Position numbers and translations under genes: made by a program
Shown: positions 9,641 to 19,010 of the stretch, piece after piece
How the letters are laid out: each line of letters opens with the position of its first letter
Position numbering within the stretch: position 1 is the first letter of the stretch
Source: Chitinophaga sp.
Lineage (GTDB): Bacteria > Bacteroidota > Bacteroidia > Chitinophagales > Chitinophagaceae
Direction of reading: 5' to 3'
Assembly: GCF_019236475.1 (NCBI RefSeq)
Contig: NZ_JAFAIX010000012.1
Span: 992,001-1,056,000, forward strand
Length of the DNA: 64,000 nucleotides
The notes under the pieces: generated by a model
What the model was told of the DNA's origin: nothing
What the model saw: only the letters and a program-made list of their open reading frames with translations
Databases searched by the model: none

Positions 9641-11107
9641 TTAACCTTTCAGTTTTTCCGCCAGTAATTCATTGGTGAGACGCGGGTCTGCTTTGCCTTT
9701 GGAGGCTTTCATCACTTCGCCCACGAAAAGCGCCAGTAAGCCTTTTTTGCCCCCACGATAAGCCGCTACTTTGTCCGGATATTTTGCCAGTACTTCATCA
9801 ATGATGGGCCCAATATTGTCGGCATTGGTGTCCTGGAGCAGATTCAGCCTGGTAGCTATTTCCATTGGCTCATCAGGATGGTTAATCATCTCCGGGAGTA
9901 TGCGGGAGGAAGCGATGGAAAAGCTCACTTTCCCACTGTCGGCCAGTGCGATGAGCTGTGCCAGCCTTTCCGGCGTTATAGGGAAATCCTTGATATCTGC
10001 GGAATGCTCATTCAGCCAGGATTTCACTGGTCCCAGCATCCAGTTGGCGGCTGCTTTGTATTGGGCAGTAATGACAGTCAGTGCTTCAAAGTAATCAGCG
10101 GTGGCTTTATCATCGCAAATTACCCTGGCATCATATTCTGACAAGTTATACTGAGTAGTATATTTCTGCATCAATTCTTCTGGTAACGCAGGAAGCGTGG
10201 CCCGGATGGATTCAATAAAAGCATCGCTGAGCTTGAATGGCGCCAGGTCCGGTTCAGGGAAATATCTGTAGTCATTGGCTTCTTCCTTGGAGCGCAAACT
10301 GAAAGAGCTGCCAGTAGCGGCGTCAAAGCTTCTCGTTTCCTGTATGAGCCTCCCTCCTGTTTCCAAAATCTCTATCTGCCTTTTCACTTCTGCTTCAATG
10401 GCCCTTTTTACATTTCGGATGGAGTTCATATTCTTGACCTCCACTTTGGTACCCAGTGTGGTGGTGCCTTTAATGCGCACAGAAATATTGGCATCGCATC
10501 GCATGCTGCCTTCTTCCATATTACCATCGCAAACGCTTAGATAACGAACTAATCGCCTTAGCTCTGTCAGGTAGGCATAGGCCTCATCGCTGGAATGCAT
10601 GTCTGGCTCGCTCACTATTTCCACGAGTGGCACACCTGCGCGGTTATAATCCACATAACTGAAGGCCGGGTCCTGATCATGCAGTAGTTTACCGGCATCT
10701 TCCTCCAGGTGAATGCGGTTCAACTGAATATCTCTGGTGCCGGCTTCTGTGGAGATGCGGACGTAGCCGCCATTACAGATCGGAGCAGTATGTTGGGATA
10801 CCTGATATCCTTTAGGGAGATCGGGATAGAAGTAATTTTTGCGGGCGAAATAATTATCTTTTTCGATGGCGCAATGACAAGCTAGTCCCAGTTTTATGGC
10901 ATACTCGGCCGCTTTTTTGTTCATCCGGGGCAAAGTGCCGGGATGAGCCATGGTAATCGGACTGATATGCGTATTGGGAGAACCACCAAAAGCGGCGCTA
11001 TCGCTGCAGAAAAGCTTGCTTTCTGTCAGCAACTGGGCATGAACTTCAAGCCCGATCACGGTTTCGTACTTACTGTAATCCAAGAGGTGATAATTTAAAA
11101 TATTCAA
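9641..11107 (-). CDS. gatB: Asp-tRNA(Asn)/Glu-tRNA(Gln) amidotransferase subunit B
   Basis: A 488 aa protein with the GatB start YETVIGLEVHAQL, the kinase-domain signatures FYPDLPKGYQVSQ and EDAGKLLHD, and a C-terminal YqeY/tail domain ending in a helical region used to hold tRNA. GatB phosphorylates the side chain of misacylated Glu-tRNA(Gln) or Asp-tRNA(Asn) and amidates it with ammonia from GatA. Length is normal for the family. gatA and gatC are not in the window, as is usual in Bacteroidota where they are scattered. Confidence 0.97.
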   Translation of the reverse strand: MNILNYHLLDYSKYETVIGLEVHAQLLTESKLFCSDSAAFGGSPNTHISPITMAHPGTLPRMNKKAAEYAIKLGLACHCAIEKDNYFARKNYFYPDLPKGYQVSQHTAPICNGGYVRISTEAGTRDIQLNRIHLEEDAGKLLHDQDPAFSYVDYNRAGVPLVEIVSEPDMHSSDEAYAYLTELRRLVRYLSVCDGNMEEGSMRCDANISVRIKGTTTLGTKVEVKNMNSIRNVKRAIEAEVKRQIEILETGGRLIQETRSFDAATGSSFSLRSKEEANDYRYFPEPDLAPFKLSDAFIESIRATLPALPEELMQKYTTQYNLSEYDARVICDDKATADYFEALTVITAQYKAAANWMLGPVKSWLNEHSADIKDFPITPERLAQLIALADSGKVSFSIASSRILPEMINHPDEPMEIATRLNLLQDTNADNIGPIIDEVLAKYPDKVAAYRGGKKGLLALFVGEVMKASKGKADPRLTNELLAEKLKG

Positions 11108-11247
11108 TAAAGTTGAACTGACTGCAACTCACCACTAAAATTGTAATCAATTACTACAAATATATTCAAATAATGCTGGGATTCTGGGCAAATTCATGCG
11201 AAGAAAGTGCTAAATTGAGTATGAACAAGACATTAAATATCTTCCCT

Positions 11248-12627
11248 ATGATCAGTCATACTCAGGCTGGGCAACTTTATGAGGCACAGAAGGCATATTT
11301 CGAATCCGGCGCCACATTACCCTTTAGTTTCAGAAAAACCCAGTTGAAACGCCTGAAAAAGGCCATAGAAAAGCACGAAAGCCGTATTCTGGATGCTTTG
11401 CATAAGGATTTGCATAAACATCCGATGGAGGCATATTCCAGCGAGGTGGGATTTTTATATGAGGAAATCGCTTATATATTGGATAATCTAAAGGCCTGGA
11501 TGGAGCCGCAGGTGGTCACTTCTCCGCTGGTCACTTATCCAAGTAGTAGCCGCATTTATCGTCAGCCATTGGGCTTGACGTTGATAATAGCTCCATGGAA
11601 TTATCCGTTCATGTTATTACTGAGCCCATTGCTGGGAGCCATTGCCGGCGGAAATTGCGCAGTATTAAAACCATCAGAGCTGGCGCCAGCTACCGCAGAC
11701 GTCATCAATGACCTTATCAAAGAAACATTCGATCCTAAATACATTGCAGTAGTGGAAGGAGACGGCGGCGTTGTTATTCCTATATTGATGACCTGCCGTT
11801 TTGACCATGTGTTTTTCACCGGTAGTATTCCGGTGGGTAAGAAGATTATGGAGATGGCAGTCCCTCATCTTACTCCTGTTACACTGGAACTGGGAGGGAA
11901 ATCCCCTTGTGTGGTAGATGAAAAAGTGAATATAAAAGTGGCGGCTAAACGTATTGCGTGGGGTAAATTCTGGAATGCAGGCCAGACCTGCGTAGCGCCA
12001 GATTATATCCTGGTACATCAACATGTAAAAACAGAACTAGAAGATGCGTTGAGAGAAGCGATCATCTCTTTCTTTGGAGAGAATCCGGCAGAGAGTCCGG
12101 ACTATGCAAGATTAATCAATGATCGTCGTTTTGATGTGGTATCGTCGTACCTCAGCCAGGGACATATCATTCATGGTGGTCAAACGGATAAGGCTACACG
12201 TTATATCGCGCCTACTTTGATGACAGATGTGGAGTGGGATGATCCGGTAATGCAGGATGAAATATTTGGTCCTATCCTACCGATTTTACCTTACACGGAT
12301 TTGCCACAGGCGATCCAAGCTATTCGGAAACTACCATATCCACTGGCATTGTATGTGTTTACCAACAGTAAGAAAACAGAACGTGCCCTCATCGAGCAGG
12401 TTCGTTTCGGCGGTGGCTGTGTGAACAATGCGCTGGTACACCTTACCAATCCTGAATTACCATTCGGTGGCACTGGCTACAGTGGCATGGGACAGTATCA
12501 CGGGAAATATAGCTTCGATACATTTACCCATCCTAAAGGCATGCTAAAAACGGCCACCTGGTTGGATGTTCCAACGAAATACCCACCGTTTAAGAATAAG
12601 CTGAAACTCCTGAAAAAAATAATGTAG
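11248..12627 (+). CDS. Class 3-like (fatty) aldehyde dehydrogenase
   Basis: An NAD(P)-dependent aldehyde dehydrogenase of 459 aa when started at ATG 11248, which aligns with the usual family start (short helix, then QKAYFESGAT); upstream ATG 11221 is possible. The catalytic residues are visible: Glu214 in LELGGKSP and the nucleophile Cys248 in WNAGQTCVAPDY, plus the APWNYP substrate-NAD motif and the EIFGP motif near the C-terminal third. Short length without the long class 1 N-terminal part, and the hydrophobic C-terminal basic tail (KNKLKLLKKIM), point to the ALDH3 branch that acts on medium or long aldehydes. It is divergent from gatB and monocistronic. Confidence 0.92.
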   Translation: MISHTQAGQLYEAQKAYFESGATLPFSFRKTQLKRLKKAIEKHESRILDALHKDLHKHPMEAYSSEVGFLYEEIAYILDNLKAWMEPQVVTSPLVTYPSSSRIYRQPLGLTLIIAPWNYPFMLLLSPLLGAIAGGNCAVLKPSELAPATADVINDLIKETFDPKYIAVVEGDGGVVIPILMTCRFDHVFFTGSIPVGKKIMEMAVPHLTPVTLELGGKSPCVVDEKVNIKVAAKRIAWGKFWNAGQTCVAPDYILVHQHVKTELEDALREAIISFFGENPAESPDYARLINDRRFDVVSSYLSQGHIIHGGQTDKATRYIAPTLMTDVEWDDPVMQDEIFGPILPILPYTDLPQAIQAIRKLPYPLALYVFTNSKKTERALIEQVRFGGGCVNNALVHLTNPELPFGGTGYSGMGQYHGKYSFDTFTHPKGMLKTATWLDVPTKYPPFKNKLKLLKKIM

Positions 12628-12635
12628 AAAAGAAA

Positions 12636-12657
12636 AGAGCAGCCGGTTGGCTGCTCT
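12636..12657. terminator. Hairpin between convergent ALDH and PDZ genes
   Basis: AGAGCAGCC, loop GGTT, GGCTGCTCT, a perfect 9 bp stem 9 bp after the ALDH stop. The following tract is CTCTTG rather than pure T on the plus strand; on the minus strand it is followed by TTTTCTTTTC, so it may serve the PDZ gene better. Confidence 0.6.
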
Positions 12658-12667
12658 CTCTTGCACG

Positions 12668-13654
12668 CTATAAATTAACCTTGTTAATTTTCTTTGGAAT
12701 CTTGATATCGAGTGTCTGCGTAGCGCCGTTTCGTATAACCTTTGCCGTTACCGACTGCTTCGTCAAGTTACTACGATAGGCATTAGCCACGTCTCTGGCG
12801 GATTTAACCGCAGTGCCACCAAATTCAGTAACGATATCATCCGCTTTGAATCCCGCCTTTTCTGCTGCTGAACCTTCTGCAATATCAGTTACTTTGGCGC
12901 CCTGGCCATTCTCTGTATCTTCCACTTGCAAGCCCAGGCGAGCGTTGTTGCCACGTGGGCCCCATCCTGGCTGTTGAAAATTAAAGAACTGCCTATTGGA
13001 ATGAGGTTCAATCATAATACTGGGTTCTTCGGTTTTACGTTCGCCCAGCGTGATGCTTGTTTTGGATTCTTTCTTATTGCGTATATACGTTAACGTTATC
13101 TTGTCGCCAGGATTGTAAGTGCCGATTGTTTCGTATAGGTCTTTCGGCTCTTCGATCTTTTTATTATCTACTTGGAGAATGATATCGCCTGTTTTGATAC
13201 CGGCTTTTTCGGCAGGACTGTTAGGAGACACGGTTTTCACGGTTACGCCACGTGCTTCACTTTTCTCGGTCAGCACCCCCAACAAGGCTTTGTTTGGTTT
13301 GATATTGATGGCATTATCGTTGTCGTCCTGTTCTGCTTCATCACCACCAAAGAGACCCAGGAAGGGCGAGATATCCCCGGTCATGCCGATGGTGTTACCA
13401 TCCATTGGGGTGATGTTCCGACGAAAGATCGATAAATCCGGGTTATTGTACTGATCCACTTTCTTACCGTCTACCCAAACCTCACCGTTCTTGATTTCTA
13501 CAGTAACCTTAGCGTCTGTATTGCTTTTACGTTTGATAATGATCTCGTCAAACTCTCCCATTTTGTCTTTTGACTGCTGGGCGAATACTGGCGCACTCAG
13601 TAGGCTAAAGCAGGTAAAACCTGCAATGGTTAATGTTTGCAGTAACTTGCTCAT
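12668..13654 (-). CDS. Exported double-PDZ protein
   Basis: A 328 aa protein from ATG 13654 (MSKLLQTL), with a signal peptide ending near residue 25 (VFAQQ). The open frame extends 42 codons upstream but that stretch crosses the alaS terminator hairpin and has no signal sequence, so I reject it. PDZ domain 1 is at about 123-204 (GVTVKTVSPNSPAEKAGIKTGDIIL) and PDZ domain 2 at about 239-318. There is no trypsin-like or carboxy-terminal protease domain, so it is not DegP/HtrA itself; it more likely binds protein C-termini in the envelope as an adaptor. A negatively charged patch at 104-114 precedes PDZ1. Confidence 0.85.
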   Translation of the reverse strand: MSKLLQTLTIAGFTCFSLLSAPVFAQQSKDKMGEFDEIIIKRKSNTDAKVTVEIKNGEVWVDGKKVDQYNNPDLSIFRRNITPMDGNTIGMTGDISPFLGLFGGDEAEQDDNDNAINIKPNKALLGVLTEKSEARGVTVKTVSPNSPAEKAGIKTGDIILQVDNKKIEEPKDLYETIGTYNPGDKITLTYIRNKKESKTSITLGERKTEEPSIMIEPHSNRQFFNFQQPGWGPRGNNARLGLQVEDTENGQGAKVTDIAEGSAAEKAGFKADDIVTEFGGTAVKSARDVANAYRSNLTKQSVTAKVIRNGATQTLDIKIPKKINKVNL

Positions 13655-13752
13655 ATGCTGATAGTTTTTAATTATGGGGACAAATTTAATAACACGGGTA
13701 ACTAAGGAAAAGTTAAATCCGATAACTGGGCCATCAGTACCGATAGAAAAGC

Positions 13753-13786
13753 AGAAAGGTGGACATCTTCCGATATCCACCTTTCT
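13753..13786 (-). terminator. alaS terminator
   Basis: An 11 bp inverted repeat AGAAAGGTGGA / TCCACCTTTCT with a 12-base loop that itself can pair (GAT/ATC), 22 bp past the alaS stop. On the minus strand it is followed by GCTTTTCT. Confidence 0.75.
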
Positions 13787-13808
13787 TTATAACACTTAAT
13801 TTCAATTA

Positions 13809-16427
13809 TCAGTTGATAATTTGCTGTATGGCTTTAATCACCTGGTCCAGCTTGTCAGTTTCCTGGCCACCTGCGGTAGCAAAGGATTTCTGACCACCGC
13901 CACCACCTTTGATCAGCGGAGCAATATGTTCCTTAATCAATTTAGGTGCTTCCCAGCCTTTCTCTGCAACGAGTTTTTCGTCGATAGTCAGAGCTACGCT
14001 GGCTTTACCGCCTACATTAGCAGCGAAGATCAGCACGTGATCAGGGATTTCATTTTTCAACTGTAAAGACAGTTGTTTCAGCCCTTCTGCATTGCTGACG
14101 TTAACCACCTGTCCGAGGAAGTTTACGCCATTGATGGTCTGTACTTTGGAACACAGTTCATTACCCAGTTGACGTACTTTTTCCAGTTCCAGCGCCTCTA
14201 CTTGTTTTTCCAGCGCAGCTTTATCCTGAACCAGTGTTTCAGCGGCCTTCACAATTTCCTTCGGATTTTTGAGGGCAGCTTTAATTTCTTTCAGTTGTTG
14301 CAGGTGGTTATTAACGAAGGTAATGGCCTCGTTACCAGTCACGGCTTCCACACGACGAACGCCGGCAGCTACCGCTCCTTCAGAAACGAATTTAAAGAGA
14401 CCGAGTTCGCCGGTTGCACCTACGTGGGTACCACCGCAAAGCTCTACGCTATAATTCGGGTCCATGATCACTACGCGAACAACATCTCCGTATTTTTCAC
14501 CGAAGAGCGCCATAGCTCCCAGTTGCAGGGCTTCTTCCTTAGGAAGTTCCTTGATTACAACAGGGATATTTGCACGGATCTTTTCGTTAACGATATCTTC
14601 AATCTTCGCCATTTCTTCGTCTGTCACTTTTGCGAAGTGAGAGAAGTCGAATCGAAGCCCAACCGCATTTACCAAAGAACCTTTCTGAGCAACGTGTGTA
14701 CCCAGTACTTGGCGCAGTGCAGCATGCAGTAAGTGTGTGGCAGAGTGGTGGCGTGCAGTATCCTGACGTTTTTCTCTTGCTACCACCGCTTTCACGCTTG
14801 CTTGCGGGTTAGCAGGCAGTTTATCTACAAAGTGAATGATCAGGTTATTTTCTTTCTTGGTATCTGTTACATGGATGATTTCATCATCGAAGTACAGTAT
14901 ACCGGTGTCGCCTACTTGTCCGCCGGATTCAGCATAGAAAGGCGTTTTGCTCAGTACCAGTTGGAATTGGTCTTTACCTTTTGCATTAACGGTACGGTAT
15001 TTCAGCAGTTTGGTATGTGATTCCAGGTTTTCGTAACCGATGAACATTACATTAGGTGTTTCATCCAGTACCACCCAGTCGCCGGTATCCAGTGCGGTAG
15101 CAGCACGGGAGCGTTCTTTCTGTTGTTCCAGTGCTTTATCAAAACCGACTTTATCCACATCGAACTTATTTTCGAATGCGATCAGCGTAGTGAGGTCATA
15201 TGGGAAACCGTAGGTATCATAGAGTTCGAAGGCTGTTTGGCCATCTATCATCTTGCCGCTGGCTTGTTTCATGAAGTCGTCGATACGGCGGATACCACTT
15301 TCCAGGGTACGGAGGAAGTTATTTTCTTCTTCAAATATGATTCTCTTCACAAAATCTACCTGTTGTTCCAGTTCAGGGAAAACATGGGAGAATTGTGCTG
15401 CCAGTACTGGAACCAGTTCGTGGAGCAGTGGTTTTCTTACATCCAGGAAGGAGAAGTAGTAACGCACGGCTCTACGGAGGATACGACGAATAACGTAGCC
15501 TGCGCCAGTATTGGAAGGCAATTGGCCATCAGCGATGGTAAAGGAGATCGCGCGGATGTGGTCAGCGATTACGCGGAAAGCCACATCATGTTTGGCGTCG
15601 GTGCCTTTATAGACTTTACCGGTGAGCTTTTCTACAGTATGGATGGTACCCATGAAAAGGTCGGTATCGTAGTTGGACGTTTTGTTCTGGAGAACGCGTA
15701 CCAGGCGTTCCAGGCCCATACCGGTATCCACGTGTTTTGCAGGCAATGGCACCAGGGATTTGTCTTTCTGGCGGTTGAACTGCATGAATACGTTGTTCCA
15801 GATCTCGATTACTTGAGGATCGTCGTTGTTCACGAGGTTTTTACCGTCTACTGCTTGTCTTTCGTTATCCGGACGGCAGTCTACGTGAATTTCAGAGCAA
15901 GGGCCGCAGGGGCCGGTGTCTCCCATCTCCCAGAAATTATCTTTTTTATTACCCAGGAGGATACGATCTTCCGCGATATGTTGTTTCCAGAAGTTATAGG
16001 CTTCTTCGTCTTTAGGCAGATTTTCGTTCGCATCACCTTCGAATACGGTAACGTATAAACGATCTACGGGTATCTTGTAAACTTCCGTAAGCAGTTCCCA
16101 GCTCCAGGCGATGGCTTCTTTTTTGAAATAATCGCCGAAGCTCCAGTTGCCCAGCATCTCGAACATGGTATGGTGGTAGGTATCGATACCTACTTCTTCC
16201 AGGTCGTTATGCTTACCGCTTACACGGAGGCATTTTTGCGTATCTGCCACTCTGGTGTGCGCGGGTACTTTATTTCCGAGGAAATAGTCTTTAAACTGGT
16301 TCATACCGGCGTTAGTGAACATCAGAGTCGGGTCGTTTTTCACTACGATAGGGGCAGAAGGCACGATTTGATGCCCTTTTGACGCAAAGAAGTCCAGGAA
16401 TTGCTGTCGTATTTCAGATGCTGTCAT
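13809..16427 (-). CDS. alaS: Alanyl-tRNA synthetase
   Basis: An 872 aa class II synthetase from ATG 16427 (MTASEIRQQF); the open frame runs 19 codons further but the family begins at this Met. It charges tRNA(Ala). Visible parts: the aminoacylation core (MFTNAGMNQFKDYFLG, TGPCGPCSEIH), the editing domain with its zinc motif (HSATHLLH and CGGTH), and the C-Ala domain with the glycine-rich KGGGGGQKSFATAGG near the end. Length is normal. Its upstream region is shared with the divergent M23 peptidase gene (353 bp). Confidence 0.98.
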   Translation of the reverse strand: MTASEIRQQFLDFFASKGHQIVPSAPIVVKNDPTLMFTNAGMNQFKDYFLGNKVPAHTRVADTQKCLRVSGKHNDLEEVGIDTYHHTMFEMLGNWSFGDYFKKEAIAWSWELLTEVYKIPVDRLYVTVFEGDANENLPKDEEAYNFWKQHIAEDRILLGNKKDNFWEMGDTGPCGPCSEIHVDCRPDNERQAVDGKNLVNNDDPQVIEIWNNVFMQFNRQKDKSLVPLPAKHVDTGMGLERLVRVLQNKTSNYDTDLFMGTIHTVEKLTGKVYKGTDAKHDVAFRVIADHIRAISFTIADGQLPSNTGAGYVIRRILRRAVRYYFSFLDVRKPLLHELVPVLAAQFSHVFPELEQQVDFVKRIIFEEENNFLRTLESGIRRIDDFMKQASGKMIDGQTAFELYDTYGFPYDLTTLIAFENKFDVDKVGFDKALEQQKERSRAATALDTGDWVVLDETPNVMFIGYENLESHTKLLKYRTVNAKGKDQFQLVLSKTPFYAESGGQVGDTGILYFDDEIIHVTDTKKENNLIIHFVDKLPANPQASVKAVVAREKRQDTARHHSATHLLHAALRQVLGTHVAQKGSLVNAVGLRFDFSHFAKVTDEEMAKIEDIVNEKIRANIPVVIKELPKEEALQLGAMALFGEKYGDVVRVVIMDPNYSVELCGGTHVGATGELGLFKFVSEGAVAAGVRRVEAVTGNEAITFVNNHLQQLKEIKAALKNPKEIVKAAETLVQDKAALEKQVEALELEKVRQLGNELCSKVQTINGVNFLGQVVNVSNAEGLKQLSLQLKNEIPDHVLIFAANVGGKASVALTIDEKLVAEKGWEAPKLIKEHIAPLIKGGGGGQKSFATAGGQETDKLDQVIKAIQQIIN

Positions 16428-16779
16428 AAAATATTGATGCGAATTAATATATATTTTATATCTTATTGCTCGTGTTATTGGCACCAGACTTTCGCCTGTG
16501 TTTCAACCCATTACGAAGTAGTTAGAAAATTGACATTCAAAAGGTTGATGTTTTAATCTAATTACATTAGGTTTGTGCACCTTATTTTCCCGCCGAGTTA
16601 CAGGGAGTGCAAAAATATTGAAACCTGTATGATTATTCAAAATAGGATAGGCTGACCGGCAAAAAAGTTAAGGCGGCAATCTTATTTATGCCAATTTTAT
16701 TCATCCGTTTGAACTCAAGGTAATAAAATCTGCTGTCCCAGCGTATTAGCTGAGGTAAGAAAAGTACACCATTGGTGCA
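16428..16779. promoter_or_regulatory. Divergent promoter region between alaS and M23 peptidase gene
   Basis: About 350 bp without a supported gene. It is AT-rich and lies between two divergent starts, so it should hold promoters for both. I see no long repeat, hairpin with T-tract or clear TAnnTTTG box that would fix a start site on either strand. Confidence 0.4.
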
Positions 16780-17751
16780 ATGAAGAAGGTTAAATATTTC
16801 TACAATACCCAAACATTAAAATATGAGAAGCTGGTAGTTTCCCTACGGGTGAAAGTGCTGCGTATTCTCGGTTTTGTGTCAGCCGCCATTGTTACGGGCG
16901 CTATATTCCTGGCATTTGCCTATCGATTTTTTTCTTCGCCCAAGGAAAAGTTGCTCTTGCGCGACTTGGATGGCATGAAGGAAAAGTACGAGGCCCTGCA
17001 GGGACGTATGAAAGAGGCTAAAACCAAACTGACAGCCCTGGAAGAACGAGATAATGAGATCTACAGGGTCATCTTTGAAGCGGATCCGATTCCGGATAGT
17101 ACCCGTATGGGTAAGGTAGCCGCCGATGAGGAAGCGTCTCAGTTACAGTCTTTTGCCAGCAGTGAGATCATTGCCTCCACGTCTGTGTTGCTCAATGAAA
17201 TCACCAACCGTATTAAATCGCAGGAGAAATCTTTCGACGAGATTGATAAGCTGGTGAAAAACAAACAGGAAATGCTGGCCGCTATTCCGGCTATCCAGCC
17301 TGTATCGAATAAAGATCTGAAACATATTGCCTCTGGTTTCGGTTATAGGATCGATCCTATTTATAAAATGATGAAATATCACTCTGGGCTTGACTTCGCA
17401 GCGCCTAGCGGTACGCCTATTTATGCTACTGGTAATGGCGTGGTCGAAGAGGCTAGCCTCAGTGATGTGGGATATGGTAACCACGTGGTGGTACGCCATG
17501 GCTATGGCTATAAAACCCTCTACGGGCATATGCTCCGTATGAAAGTGAAAGCCGGCCAGTCAGTAAAACGTGGAGATGTGTTGGGATGGGTAGGTAGCAC
17601 GGGTAAGTCAACCGGGCCACACTGCCACTATGAGGTAATGAAAAATGGCACCAAGGTAGACCCAGTATACTTCTTCTTCAGCGACCTTACCGCAGAACAG
17701 TTTGAAACATTGGTTAAAATGGCCAGATCTGGTAACCAGTCGTTCGACTAA
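16780..17751 (+). CDS. Membrane-anchored M23 (LytM) peptidase with coiled coil
   Basis: A 323 aa protein: cytoplasmic start MKKVKYFYNTQT, one membrane helix at about 28-50, a coiled coil at about 55-95 and again at 135-168, then a LytM/M23 domain from about 185. The zinc ligands are all present: His201 and Asp205 in HSGLD, and His283 in GPHCH, with catalytic His250 in LYGHM. It should cut peptidoglycan cross-links in the periplasm and is probably active, unlike EnvC-type activators. It is transcribed with the MerR gene, which starts 116 bp downstream. This neighbour pair beside alaS is common in related Chitinophagaceae as far as I recall. Confidence 0.9.
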   Translation: MKKVKYFYNTQTLKYEKLVVSLRVKVLRILGFVSAAIVTGAIFLAFAYRFFSSPKEKLLLRDLDGMKEKYEALQGRMKEAKTKLTALEERDNEIYRVIFEADPIPDSTRMGKVAADEEASQLQSFASSEIIASTSVLLNEITNRIKSQEKSFDEIDKLVKNKQEMLAAIPAIQPVSNKDLKHIASGFGYRIDPIYKMMKYHSGLDFAAPSGTPIYATGNGVVEEASLSDVGYGNHVVVRHGYGYKTLYGHMLRMKVKAGQSVKRGDVLGWVGSTGKSTGPHCHYEVMKNGTKVDPVYFFFSDLTAEQFETLVKMARSGNQSFD

Positions 17752-17866
17752 GTTATCCTGATTGGTTATAATATGTTCGTTATTAAACTGGAAATAGACG
17801 AAAGCTGCAATAAAAAGGCTAAATTCATGGCTGTAAAAGATATTTTTCAACGTGTTTTTTACTGCC

Positions 17867-18379
17867 ATGCACCAGTTAGACCTTTTTTCTACAGCCGGAA
17901 TGTCGCCACTGCCAACGGCAGTAAAGGCGGGGCCCAAGTCTAAAGTAAAAGTGAAGGCGGTGGCCCCTCCCGCTGAACCCAATCTGGGTAAAAAACGCGG
18001 GCGTAAATCATTGAAAGAATTTTCGGAAGACCCGGATCTGATTATGGAATTGGATAAACTGGTACTGGACAAACAATACTATTCCATCAGTGAAGTAGCT
18101 GCCATGTTCAAGGTAAATACTTCCCTGATACGCTATTGGGAGAACGAATTTGATATCCTCCAGCCTAAAAAGAACCGCAAAGGAGATCGCCTGTTCCGCC
18201 AGGAAGACATTCACCATCTGAAGTTAATCTATCACCTCCTTAGAGAAAGGAAGTATACGATTGAAGGCGCGAAACAAAAATTAAAGGAAGACCGTAAGCT
18301 GGCCGCCCGGAATTTCGAAATGGTACAAGCTTTGCTAAAGGTAAGAGGTTTCTTAACGGAACTGAAAGATCAATTATAA
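17867..18379 (+). CDS. MerR-family transcriptional regulator
   Basis: A 170 aa protein from ATG 17867; a GTG at 17852 is a weaker option. After a basic, low-complexity N-terminal part (KSKVKVKAVAPP, KKRGRKS) comes a MerR winged helix: YSISEVAAMFKVNTSLIRYWENEF followed by the R-x-F-R-x-E-D-I wing and a helix with the usual LRERKYTIEGAKQKL. There is no C-terminal ligand or metal cysteine domain. It resembles the short MerR proteins conserved in Bacteroidota beside the M23 peptidase. The target is unknown. Confidence 0.88.
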   Translation: MHQLDLFSTAGMSPLPTAVKAGPKSKVKVKAVAPPAEPNLGKKRGRKSLKEFSEDPDLIMELDKLVLDKQYYSISEVAAMFKVNTSLIRYWENEFDILQPKKNRKGDRLFRQEDIHHLKLIYHLLRERKYTIEGAKQKLKEDRKLAARNFEMVQALLKVRGFLTELKDQL

Positions 18380-18390
18380 AATACAAGGTT

Positions 18391-18903
18391 ATGCGATTAA
18401 AAATGTTACTATTAGGTGGCGGGCTGCTGTTCTCCACACTGACATGGGCACAATCTTCCAGCGACGCTCCTGTCCTGAAAGGCAAGATTGAAATGAAAAC
18501 GCTCATGAACGGTAGGGAATTTAGCTGGTTCTACAAAGGTGTGAACGACTACCAGCCTAATGATAATATGGTGAATTATATCAAAGCCAACCGCAGCAGC
18601 TTTAATATTGTGGCGGTGTTAGGCACTTGGGACCAAACCAGTAAAGAAGTAATTCCTCAGCTATATAAGGTGATGATCCTCGGTGGTAGCCCTGAAGAGC
18701 AGATGGTTATGTTCGGCGCTGACCAGAAAATGAATACAGATGCTCCTACTGACTACAGAGTGAAGAAACTCCCTACCATCATCGTTTTTAAAGATGGTAA
18801 AGAAGAAGGTCGTATCGTAGGTACACCTAAAGAAAGCATTGAAGGGGAAATTTCACGCATCCTCCTGAAGAGCAGCAAGGATGAGAAGTCCAAAGACGAA
18901 TAG
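18391..18903 (+). CDS. Secreted thioredoxin-fold protein without active-site cysteines
   Basis: A 170 aa protein, signal peptide ending at about residue 20 (TWAQSS). The fold signature is retained: a beta strand FNIVAVLGTW, then the position of CxxC, and the cis-Pro loop KKLPTIIVFKDGKEEGRIVG. However the active site reads GTWDQTSK instead of WCxxC, so both redox cysteines are missing and the protein has none at that site. The length and the G-T-W-x-x-x-S-K pattern match a Bacteroidota thioredoxin-like family. It is 11 bp after the MerR gene and probably in its operon. Function may be structural or peptide binding. Confidence 0.8.
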   Translation: MRLKMLLLGGGLLFSTLTWAQSSSDAPVLKGKIEMKTLMNGREFSWFYKGVNDYQPNDNMVNYIKANRSSFNIVAVLGTWDQTSKEVIPQLYKVMILGGSPEEQMVMFGADQKMNTDAPTDYRVKKLPTIIVFKDGKEEGRIVGTPKESIEGEISRILLKSSKDEKSKDE

Positions 18904-18924
18904 TTTTTTAAAAAATTCCAGTCT

Positions 18925-18953
18925 GTTGTTCCTACCCAGCGGGCAGGGACAAC
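18925..18953. repeat. Intergenic palindrome, copy 1
   Basis: GTTGTTCCTACCC, loop AGC, GGGCAGGGACAAC: an imperfect 13 bp inverted repeat between convergent genes, just before a terminator. A second copy of the same design is at 33571-33599. Confidence 0.6.
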
Positions 18954-18964
18954 GAAAAAATAAA

Positions 18965-19001
18965 AAGGAAGGAGACGTTGCAGACGTCTCTTTCCTTTTT
19001 T
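18965..19001. terminator. Bidirectional terminator between Trx-like and MscS genes
   Basis: AAGGAAGGAGACGT, loop TGCAG, ACGTCTCTTTCCTT with flanking A and T tracts. One G-U pair in the stem. It is placed between convergent stops at 18903 and 19011. Confidence 0.88.
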
Positions 19002-19010
19002 TATGCAGCA

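Noticed and set aside
13655..13780. N-terminal extension of the PDZ protein
   Set aside because: The extra 42 codons cross the alaS terminator hairpin and lack a signal peptide, while ATG 13654 starts one.
14073..16058. Long plus-strand frames across alaS
   Set aside because: They are antisense shadows of alanyl-tRNA synthetase, which has all family motifs.
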